Source: Epiperipatus broadwayi
Taxonomy: Eukaryota; Onychophora; Udeonychophora; Euonychophora; Peripatidae
NCBI GenBank assembly: GCA_028023455.1
Contig: JAQFVV010012575.1
Location: 1,916,517-1,980,516, forward strand
DNA length: 64,000 bases
Direction: 5' to 3'
Numbering within the stretch: the stretch's first letter is position 1; each line of letters starts with the position of its first letter. Below are positions 49,882 to 58,265 of this stretch, one piece after another. The notes beneath the pieces were generated by a model. It was not told the DNA's origin. It saw nothing but the letters and a program-made list of their open reading frames with translations, and did no database searches. Made by a program: the position numbers and the translations under genes.

Positions 49882-50410
49882 AACATCACATGATCACCAT
49901 TTCTTATGCTTGCTCATAACTGTTATTAAAACAGGCAAAACTCTCTATAGGTATTGCCACTCAGTGCAATCCTGCCTAATAGAATAGTGGTGGCTATGGT
50001 TATTAAATAACCAAAGACACCAACATCTATGGGTACTGAACTGAGTTCAGATCCATATGACTATATAAGTTAATGAGCTTGGATTGAAAATATTATAGAA
50101 TTTTCAATTTAGACTCATAGTTTTGTAGTTAAGTAGAGATAAAAGGTGGCTGCTGGAGGGTTGCATTAGATCCTAAGATCTAGGTGCAGTGCTCTCAGAT
50201 CCAAGGCTCCTCACTGATGAAGGTCACAAGCCAGAAACTAGTCTGGTAATATTGGATGCATAGCCACTAGATTGGGAAATTTTATGCACAAGCCTCTGGC
50301 ATCCACTGATTACTCTGGCTTGCACTGAGTGGCAACAGTGTATGGAGAGTTTTGCTTGTTTTAACAACAGTTATAAAAAAGCATAAGAAATGGTGATCAT
50401 GTGGTGTTTA
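49882..50410. repeat. Foldback family B, longest copy, hammerhead-like core
   Basis: Terminal inverted repeats AACATCACATGATCACCATT and AATGGTGATCATGTGGTGTT extend inward through TTAAAACAGGCAAAACTCTC and its complement (arms about 80-90 bp). The 350-bp interior carries CTGATGA at 50214-50220 and GAAAC at 50234-50238, separated by a short possible helix (GGT/GCC). It then continues with ATTGGATGCATAGCC, a block shared with the copies at 6185 and 52495. Right-hand TATTGGCTTATA is also shared with the 52495 copy and may be part of the element. Confidence 0.75.
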
Positions 50411-51054
50411 TTGGCTTATAACATTCCAGAACATATCAATTATAATATTTTATTCTCTCACACAAAATATCTCTCAATATTTTTTCTATAATTAAAGTTT
50501 CTGAATGACTTTTCTGTGAAGCATCCTAAGTCAGATTATTGTTAAAAAATAGGAAATCTATTCTTTCCTACAAATAGATGTATTTCATTTTCATATTAAG
50601 AAATTGTTACAAAAGCATTTCATACAAGTTTAATTCTATGATTATTTTGATTTATTATATTTTTTGTGCATAAATAATTTGATCAAGACATTTTTTAATT
50701 GTTAATTTTTTTGAATCCTTTATTATCATTCTTTGTTTTTTCTTATATAAAAATATTGAACATTAAAGTTAATCCGGTTAGTATTCATTTTTAATCACAT
50801 CTTCTTTCTTATTTGATAACACTTATAACATTTTCTGAAATTCTGAAGTATTATTTGTCAAAACAGCTACATCATTTGCAAAATTTAGATGACTTAAATA
50901 ATCTCCATTAATTTTTAGTTTTACTTTTTATAAAATTACTCTACAAATTTTTGGAAATATGAAATTACCCTGCTATAAATATTTATCGATGTTAATTTCT
51001 TTAAGTTATCATGTAGTCTATTCAATGCTGTTTCATTTAAATAAATATTTTTCA

Positions 51055-51198
51055 GAATTTGACAATGCTCTATGTTTATGTTTTGATATTCTAAAGTTTT
51101 AATCATTGTGAAGATGTTTAATTGACTTTATAAATATCTTCACAATGATTAAAACTTTAATATATCATAACATAAACATAGAGTATTGTCAAATTACA
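51055..51198. repeat. Inner palindrome of the RTE inverted duplication
   Basis: The arms at about 51055-51117 and 51136-51198 pair almost completely (AATTTGACAATGCTCTATGT, AATCATTGTGAAGAT and complements) around an 18-bp loop. A further partial copy of the right arm (ACAATGATTAAAACTTTATA) follows at 51197-51230. Confidence 0.8.
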
Positions 51199-51237
51199 AT
51201 GATTAAAACTTTATAATATTAATACATAAACCTAGAA

Positions 51238-51720
51238 CAGGGGTGGGCAAATAGTGGCCTGATGGCCACATGTGGCTCACTAGGAGTTTTTATATGGCCC
51301 ACCAAGATAATCAGAAAAATCTGCCTTGAACTGAGATTTCCTCTGTGTGTGCAACTGAAGATTCATCTCGTACTTTCCACTAGGATGGCCACGCCAACAC
51401 ATATGTGCAGTGTAGATACAATGTGCAGTGCTTTTCCAGTCTATCTGGTTAATTTTAATTTTATCTTTGCATTAGCAAATATATACATTTCCAACTTTAG
51501 TGAAACCATAAACCCTCTGAAAAAATGTAAAATCGATGATGAATGTCATGTGTTTAATGAAGAATGGACAAACAAATATTTCTTTGATAATACAGGGAAT
51601 AAAGCAGTGTGTTTATTGTGTCATGAAAAATGTGTGGCCCTTTGCTTCCACAAAGTGGCCCCCAATGCAGCCTTTCAACAACCTCTGTGGCCCCTGAGTC
51701 AAAACAATTGCCCACTCCTG
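51238..51720 (+). mobile_element. Internally deleted hAT element (BED-finger transposase remnant)
   Basis: The ends CAGGGGTGGGCAA and TTGCCCACTCCTG are inverted repeats with one mismatch. The flanks ACCTAGAA (51230-51237) and ACCTAGAG (51721-51728) are an 8-bp TSD with one change, as expected for hAT. The interior keeps only the start of a transposase: KCKIDDECHVFNEEWTNKYF then NKAVCLLCHE (about 51530-51625), the first half of a BED-type zinc finger as found in GTF2IRD2/SCAND3-like hAT proteins. It then jumps straight to the 3' terminal region. It cannot encode a transposase and would be mobile only in trans. Confidence 0.92.
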
Positions 51721-52494
51721 ACCTAGAGTATTGTCAAATTCTGAAAAATATTTATTTAAATGAAACAGCACTAAATAGATTACATAATAACTTTAAAAAA
51801 AAAAACATCGATAAAGATTTATGGCAGGGTAATTTTATATTTTCAAAATTTGTAAAGTAATTTTATAAAAAGGAAAGGGAAAATTAATGGAGATTATTTA
51901 AGTCATCTAAATTTTGCAAATGATGAAGCTCTTTTGACAAATAATACTTCAAAATTTGAGGAAATGTTACAAGTGTTATCAAATAAGAAAGAAGATGGGA
52001 TTAAAAATAAATACTAAACAGATTAACTTTAATGTTCAACACTTTTTATATAAGAAAAAACAAAGAATGATAATAAAGAATCAAAAAAATTAACAATTAA
52101 AAATTTCTTGATCAAATTTAATTGCAACTAATATTCATTGGTCTTCTCTATGATTCCTCCAATCAAATTTAAATCCAGCTTATTCTTTTGATTTGGATCC
52201 TAAATATTTTGTAAATGAGTTATAATAATCTTAGAAAATATCTTGGATAGTGGGATAGATCTGAAATTTCTAGCATCTTCTTTTCCATTTATTTAAAATC
52301 TCACTCCCATTATTTTATTGGTGTGGTTTTATAAAGAAAGTTGCTGCTAAATGAAATGAAATCCTTTGATTACCCTTTAAGGTGTTAAGAGAAATAATTA
52401 GGACATATTTCTAATGCTATTCTCCCATTTTTGATGATTACTGATATTGTTATTATATAATCATTCATATAATATTTGAACATGAGTGATCTTC

Positions 52495-52770
52495 TTACAT
52501 CATATATTTAATTTAAAACAGGCAAAACTCTCTATGCATATTGCCACTCAGTGCAAGCAAGAATAATCAATGGATGCCAGAAGGCTTGTGCATAAAATCC
52601 CCATCTAGTGCCTATGTATCCAATATCCCCAGACTAGTTTCTGGCTTGTGATGTTCTGGCATCCATTGATTACTCTGGCTTGCACTGAGTGGCAATCTGT
52701 ATATAGAGTTTTGTCTGTTTTAATAACAGTTATGAGCAAGCATAAAAAATGGTGATCATGTGATGTTTAT
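52495..52770. repeat. Foldback family B, copy 4
   Basis: Left AAACAGGCAAAACTCTCTAT and right complement GAGTTTTGTCTGTTTTAATA; the interior is TGCCACTCAGTGCAAGC with an inverted partner at about 52678-52695. The right terminal ATGGTGATCATGTGATGTTT is kept and the matching left terminus is missing. The GAAAC side of the hammerhead-like core is present on the minus strand (about 52637), but CTGATGA has been lost by a deletion. Confidence 0.75.
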
Positions 52771-53703
52771 TGGCTTATATATTTAATTTATTGGCTTTTC
52801 ACCACTGAGATTAAAAAACAACCCTAATCTTTTTTCCAATTATATAATAGTTTTAAATTTAAATAACAGTTGAAATTTATTGAAGGCAAAATTATTGTAA
52901 ATGCAAATGAATTTCTATTCTTATAAATATCAGTCATGACATACAAAACTAAGTTATGGCTCCTATAATTAGGAGGCTGTAAAATTGCCACCAAGACAAT
53001 AATGACTGAAGGCAAAAAGTGTAAAAAAAAATTTGATTTTTACATAGAATATCATTGAAGAATTTTTTTTATTTATATTTTTGAAATGACAGATCACTAT
53101 TAATGAAGGAATATGGTATGAATTGGAAGAAAATAGGCCATTAATAGTCTTTGTGAGGTTAAAGCAAAAACTGAAGAGGAAGACGCAATTGATTTAAAAA
53201 ATGAATGTATACTTTACTACAAAGTCACAAATATTAAAAACATAAATGGGATAGGGTTCATTATAAATAAAAAGTGAAAGAACACCATTGTGAATATTGA
53301 TAGTATATCAAACAATTGTGACAAGAGAAATTATTCAGACTAATAGAAGATATCACATGCAGATAATTCAGGTTTATGCCAACAAATTCTTATTGTGATA
53401 AAGAATTAGAGAGATCTGCAAAATGATTTTAATCATGTTAAACATTTTAAAGTTATCATGGAAAATTTTAGTGCTGCAATTGATAAATGATTAGAAGATG
53501 AAAGTGCTGTGGTTAAATAATGTTATGATAATACAAATAAGATAATATAAAGATTTTTAAAGTTTGCGGGAAAAAACTATATATTATGAATTCTTTCTTT
53601 GAGAAAAAATTAAAATGAGGATGGACATGGTAAGCATCAAGCTGAAGATATAACAAAATTGAATTACATTTTGATTAACAGAAAATAACATAAGCTTGTG
53701 GTT

Positions 53704-53776
53704 AAGACCTGTAGAGGTCTCTACTATCGCATTTTTACTTGCACATTCTTGAGGTTACAGCCTTAGTAAATATTAC
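53704..53776 (+). repeat. Single-arm copy of the 55382 foldback
   Basis: Matches the right arm and central hairpin of the foldback at 55382-55538 (ACCTGTAGAGGTC, CCTTAGTAAATATTACT), but the other arm is absent. This is what truncation at the hairpin during copying would leave. Confidence 0.75.
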
Positions 53777-54104
53777 TATTTTAAAATTGTAAAATACTTA
53801 AAAGATTCAGTATAGGAACTGATCATCAAGATGCAAAATTAAAGAAACAGACATTTAAGAAGATCATTTTTAATGATTGATATTCCTAATTTTCAAAAAA
53901 TAAATAAAATTATATGACTAAAAATAAATAAATGTATGACCAAAGGCATGCAAATAACATATATAATCCCCAAGATGCACATTTTATCAGATGGCCCAGA
54001 TCACATTCTCTTATATAGGTAGGGAATTACTACAGTTTAATTGATAAGTGTCAATCTTGCTGCCCTCACCACTTTGACACAGACCACTTGATGGGAGTAT
54101 GTTA

Positions 54105-54447
54105 ATAATTTTTATTAGTCATTCATTAGACTAGAGATTATCCAATAATAAATAATATTTCTGTAATGTAATTTTTACTACACCACTCTCATGCAAGTTA
54201 GGCATAAAGATATATGTAAGAGACTATGGTCTGGGCCAAATGATAAGTTGGTTTAGCACAAAATTTGCATCTTGGGAATCATACATTTGTTTTACATATC
54301 TTTGTTATATGTTTATAATTACATCCCTCCACAAGGTGTTAAAAGTGGATAGACAACAGTACCTACCTTGCATAAGAGTGATGTAGTGAAAATTACACTA
54401 CAGAAATATTATTCATTATTTGATAATCTCTAGTCTAATTAAAAATT
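54105..54447. repeat. Foldback carrying repeat family C
   Basis: The arms at about 54105-54200 and 54365-54447 include TTAGACTAGAGATTATC and its complement, and TTTCTGTA...ACACCACTCTCATGCA with its complement. The about 165-bp interior contains the family C modules (TTGGTTTAGCACAAAATTTG, CATCTTGGGAATCAT, CCACAAGGTGTTAAAAG) also seen at 5400-5840 and 29-31 kb. Confidence 0.75.
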
Positions 54448-54784
54448 ATTGAATATTTAGAAATTTTGTAAAATAATAGAATTAATAATAATATGAAAAA
54501 TGGAGAAGACTAAAATTTCCAACACTGTAAAACATCTTAGTATTGGAAGAAAAGTTGTTTTGACAATAAAAAAAAGATGCAAGTATTATTTTAAAAAAGA
54601 TGATGTGAATTGTGTCAAAGAATAAAATTGTATAGTATTAAAGAATAAAAAAAATCCCCTATAATTGGTACATTCTTTGAATTGCCAAGTATTCGAAACA
54701 AAAATATGAGACATTTGATTAAATCTATAAAGAAAAAGAGGTTCTATGAAATAATGAAATTATTATTTATATTTTAGAAGATAT

Positions 54785-55081
54785 ATATATTGCTTATAAC
54801 ACTTCTTTCATATACACTTTAATGCAAAAAATTTTCTTAAAAACTTCTTTATTTCCTTACAGTTTTAACTGTCCAGCAGTCTTCATCAGAGCTCTATCTT
54901 CTTCTCTTCTTTAATTAAAATGAAAAGAAGGTAGAGCTCTGATGACAACTGCTGGACAGTCAAAACTGTAAGGAAATAAAGAAGTTTTTAAGAAAATTTA
55001 TTGCATTAAATTGTATAAGAAAGAAGTGTTATAAGCAATATATATATATGATTATATGAAGATATGCAAAGAAGAGAAGAA
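54785..55081 (+). mobile_element. Foldback insertion with hammerhead-like core and 16-bp TSD
   Basis: Flanked by ATATTTTAGAAGATAT (54769-54784 and 55082-55097) inside the RTE copy. The arms at about 54788-54900 and 54920-55050 pair (TTCTTAAAAACTTCTTTATT, TACAGTTTTAACTGTCCAGC and complements). The right about 30 bp has no partner and resembles the tail of the element at 22992. CTGATGA (54939-54945), hairpin AACTG-CTGGA-CAGTC and AAAAC follow in the arm next to the tail, then CTGTAAGG and AAATAAAG. The other arm keeps the intact stem GACTG/CAGTT. One base of GAAAC is altered in both arms, so activity is unlikely now. Confidence 0.85.
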
Positions 55082-55381
55082 TATTTTAGAAGATATGAAA
55101 ATAGAAAAATTGTTCACAAAATTATATGCAAAATGTCTAAATTATAAAAATTTACCAGATGATTTGGAAGAATGTAATAGTCACAAACATATTTTAACTA
55201 GGTACTAAAAAATATATTAAGAGGTACAAATCTACAGATATCTATCCATTGTATACAAAATATTTTAAGCAACAACAACAAAAAACGTAATCCAGATTTA
55301 AAAATGATTACAGCACAGTAGATTTTATCCAACATTGAAACAAATTATAGAAAGAAAATAATAAATATGAATGGTTATTAT

Positions 55382-55538
55382 AAATTTATTAAACGCACAT
55401 TGATTATGTAAGTAATATTTACTGAGGCTATAACCTCAATAATATGCGTATAAAATGTGATAGTAGGGACCTGTAGAGGTCCCTACTATTGCATTTTATA
55501 TGCATATTATCGAGGTTATAGCCTCAGTAAATATTACT
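55382..55538 (-). mobile_element. 157-bp foldback with 16-bp TSD
   Basis: TATGAATGGTTATTAT flanks it (55366-55381 and 55539-55554). The arms 55407-55470 and 55475-55538 meet in a perfect hairpin TAGTAGGGACCTGTAGAGGT with CCCTACTA. About 25 bp at the left is unpaired. It shows the same arms-plus-one-sided-tail layout as the hammerhead-like foldbacks, but no CTGATGA/GAAAC is present. Confidence 0.88.
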
Positions 55539-57062
55539 TATGAATGGTTATTATGTTTTGGATTTGTACATTATAAAAAGGCATTTGATTCTATAACTAT
55601 TGTGAATAGAGCTTTTTATCATCTCAATATTAACCCAGGATATTCTGATATTCTGAAAAATATCAAAATACAACACTGGTATTTATATTATAAGATGATA
55701 CTAAGAATATAAACTTTTAAAAGAGTATCTGACAGGATGAATGTATATATTCAAAACTTTTTGTAGTAATTCTACAAGAAGTATTTTGTGGATCATTTAT
55801 ATTATCTTACAGATGCTGTGGGTTATTTTGGTGTATGAATAATGCTTCAGAATATGAAAAATTATGCAAGAGTATCAGATAAAAGTAAGAAAGTAGAAGT
55901 GAAGATAAGCTAAAAAGATTAAATTAATGTTCAATGAATTTTTTCAGAAGAAAATAAAAATTGATAATCTTGAATTAGAAAAAAATAACTATAGCAAATA
56001 CTTTAGTAAAATTATTAATGCAGATGAAACCATAATGAATAAATTTGTATGAAATGCTTTTTATAGAAATAATTTAATATTGGAAAAATAATATGTACAT
56101 GTATTTAAAAAATGTTTTTAATAAATGCATTTTTGTCCACTTTTATGTATGTATCTGAGTCTTGGATACTTAACAGAACACAAAAACTTCAAATTACTCA
56201 ACAAAATATGGAGCGATGTATACTAGGATTAATGATTAAGAGAACAAGTAGGTATCTCTGTCACCATTGAAAAAATTAAGAGATAGAAATGATGGATAGA
56301 GAAAATTTTAAATCAGATTCCAAGGTTTTATTAAAGAAATAGAACATGATCACATGTGAGATAGATTTGTTAAATAAAAAGTTTGTTATTGTGAAGTGAA
56401 AGAGAAACTGGACTAAGTTTGGAGAGATGTACATCCTGCAGTGAATCAATAATAATTGAAAGTGATGAACTGACTTCATATATAGCTTTACGAATAATCT
56501 CAGTTGCTTTATTTGATTCTTTTAAGATGTCTTAATGCCATCATTTCCTAAAGCTTTTTTAATTTTTAAAATTTGACTTAATTATATTTCACTCCTTCAT
56601 TTGAAATACTTAAAAATTTATAAGATGTTATAATTGTAGGAATTACTGGATTTTTATAACTACTATATAGTTATTTATAGAACTCTTCTAGACTTTTTAC
56701 AGTGGCATTTTTTTAGTGTTGCTGTTTTTGTCTTCTCATTGTTGAAATAACTTTTTTCTTCAGTGACAAGATGATATGTTATGCATTTTTGTCTATCATT
56801 TTTATTGTCAAATCACAGTTATATTTTCTTATATTACCATGAACACTTTTTTTTATTATATTACAAACATCCAGATATTCAATTCTTTTTAAATAGATCA
56901 TATAAAAATATTATCATATAATTTGTTTTCATCATTGTTAAATGTCTCAGTTGAAAATTTACTGGTTAAATGCTGCTTCTTTGTATTAACTATGTGTGTA
57001 GCAATTCGTTTAGAGCATCCATTATCTTCTTACTGATCTCACTGAACCATCTCTAAACTGAT

Positions 57063-57360
57063 AATGTATACCACATAATACTAAATTGTCCATGCATTTT
57101 ATTACTGTTACACAATGCTTTATTTACCACCCATTTTTACAGTTTAGATTGCTGGTTCTTCAAAACTTTATATTTTCTAGCCTCAACTGTTGAATTTAGC
57201 AGTTGAGGCTAGGAGATATAAAGTCCCGAAGAAGATTGCTGGGGCAATCTAAACTGTAAAAAAGGGTGGTAAATAAAGTTTTTGTAACAGTAGTAAAGTG
57301 CATGGACAATTTAGTATTATATGGTATACATTTGGCTATGAAATAAGAAAGAGTAGTTAT
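57063..57360 (+). mobile_element. Foldback with hammerhead-like core, probable 9-bp TSD
   Basis: TAAACTGAT flanks it (57054-57062 and 57361-57369). The arms at about 57066-57160 and 57235-57332 pair (ATACTAAATTGTCCATGCA, TTTATTTACCACCC and complements). A second perfect hairpin (CTAGCCTCAACTG and complement) sits in the loop at 57178-57213. The right about 28 bp is unpaired. In the arm next to the tail, 57226-57254 reads CCGAAGA, then GATTGC-TGGG-GCAATC, then TAAAC, CTGTAA: the hammerhead-like block with a mutated CTGATGA but a perfectly paired, different stem. Confidence 0.78.
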
Positions 57361-57428
57361 TAAACTGATGTTTTAAAAACGAATTTACAAATAGTATTTT
57401 AAATTCGATGAAATATTTTTCTAAAGGT

Positions 57429-57527
57429 ATCCAGCATTGGTGGCCTAGTGGTTAGCATAGTTGCCTTCCAAGCAGCTGGCCTGGGTTCTCTTCCTAGTCA
57501 ATGCATTTGACATAAGAAAGAAAAAAA
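57429..57527 (+). mobile_element. tRNA-Gly(UCC)-derived SINE, copy 10, with TSD
   Basis: ATCCAGCATTGGTGGCCTAG, TGGTTAGCATAGTTGCCTTC, CAAGCAGCTGGCCTGGGTTC, then TAGTCAATGCATTTGACATA and an A-rich tail. The first about 72 bp follows tRNA-Gly with a UCC anticodon from acceptor to acceptor, which identifies the parent of the whole family. TTCTAAAGGT flanks it (57419-57428 and 57528-57537). Confidence 0.93.
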
Positions 57528-58265
57528 TTCTAAAGGTTAGAAATAACAATTTATTAACGTTATCTTTCTTAATAGCTTTTGACTCTCTACCTTGCATTAG
57601 CACATATCTTGTATTTCACTAATCAATTACCATTTTATGTATTGAATTTATTAAGTACATTGCAATCTTAAATTTTTTGTTAGTCAAAATAAAATCTAAT
57701 TCTGCTGTATCCTTATTTGAATGCTTCCATCTCAATTTCTGTTTTAGATTTTATTTAAATACCTAACATGCAGATTTTTCCCCACAAATTTTACAAGTCT
57801 ATTAGCTTTCTTTTTTCTACTTTATATTCAAATTTTCCACAGAATTTTCATCTTTAAATTGTTTTTCAATCCTGGTAATAAAAGCCTCCCCATGACATTT
57901 TAAAAATAGGGATTGATCTAATCAAAAGCATTTTTCTGTTAAAATAAAAATCCACTTCTTCATCGGAATGAAAATTTGTTAGAGCATGAATCTGAATTAT
58001 GTTCATTTCATATCTGCCATAATAACTCATTTTCTCACTCTATAGTCTCCACTATGTAGTTTATTCACTTTTAATTTATAATGAATCCCATTCCATTTGT
58101 GTTTCCAATATTTCTGTCTTTGTAATTTTAAAATCAAATGATTCTTCAATGTTTTTACTGTAACTTAGTCTAAGAAGATCAGTATTTCTTTCAATTCATG
58201 CAATTTTTTTTATTTGAAAATGATCTACAATTTTCAATATTATATGTAATACTATATACTATTAT

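Larger units (their letters stand above)
50540..52480 (-). mobile_element. RTE LINE, minus-strand copy with an internal inverted duplication
   Basis: Read on the minus strand from 52480: RT fingers (ARNFRSIPLSKIFSKIIITH, about 52300-52200), the EQAG-like block and a KTNEY end (about 52160-52140). The palm comes next, with the FADD motif as NFANDVA (about 50895), and then downstream sequence to about 50540 (RIKL...). Within it, 51721-52130 is an inverted copy (about nine bases in ten identical) of 50680-51075. Both share the same decay, so the inversion happened after the element died. A hAT sits in the loop. Confidence 0.8.
52956..56470 (+). mobile_element. RTE LINE, near full-length but decayed and interrupted
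   Basis: Begins with the same 5' block as the copy at 58266 (ATGGCTCCTATAATTAGGAG with GGCTGTAAA). Endonuclease traces: a GFIINKK block (about 53260), IQVYANK (about 53370), VIMENFSAA (the GDFNA motif altered, about 53455) and TDHQDAK (about 53820). RT traces: DDLEECNS (about 55160), FVHYKKAFDS (about 55560, with the palm Asp replaced), YSKYFSKIIN (about 55990), and a TTCATCCTGCAG-like 3' end (about 56430). Four later insertions split it: 53704-53776, about 54105-54447, 54785-55081 and 55382-55538. Its length without them (about 2.7 kb) is near that of the better copy. Confidence 0.85.
56480..58215 (-). mobile_element. RTE LINE, minus-strand 3'-less copy
   Basis: Minus-strand reading from 58215: endonuclease start region, then GMGFIIN-like and IIQIHALTNFHSDEEVDFYF (about 58010-57930), a KHSNKDTAELDFILTNKKF block (about 57730-57660) and, beyond two insertions, a KALGNDGIKTS block (about 56550, the KAPGxDGI motif before the RT). 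It stops there, so only the 5' half is present. It lies head-to-head with the copy at 58266, about 50 bp apart. A foldback (57063-57360) and a SINE (57429-57527) are inserted in it. Confidence 0.8.

Noticed and set aside
51262-51726. Host zinc-finger gene
   Set aside because: The frame lies entirely within a hAT element bounded by inverted ends and an 8-bp TSD; the finger is cut in half.
55382-55538. Ordinary DNA MITE
   Set aside because: A 16-bp duplication is too long for known cut-and-paste families, and the paired arms do not reach the left end.
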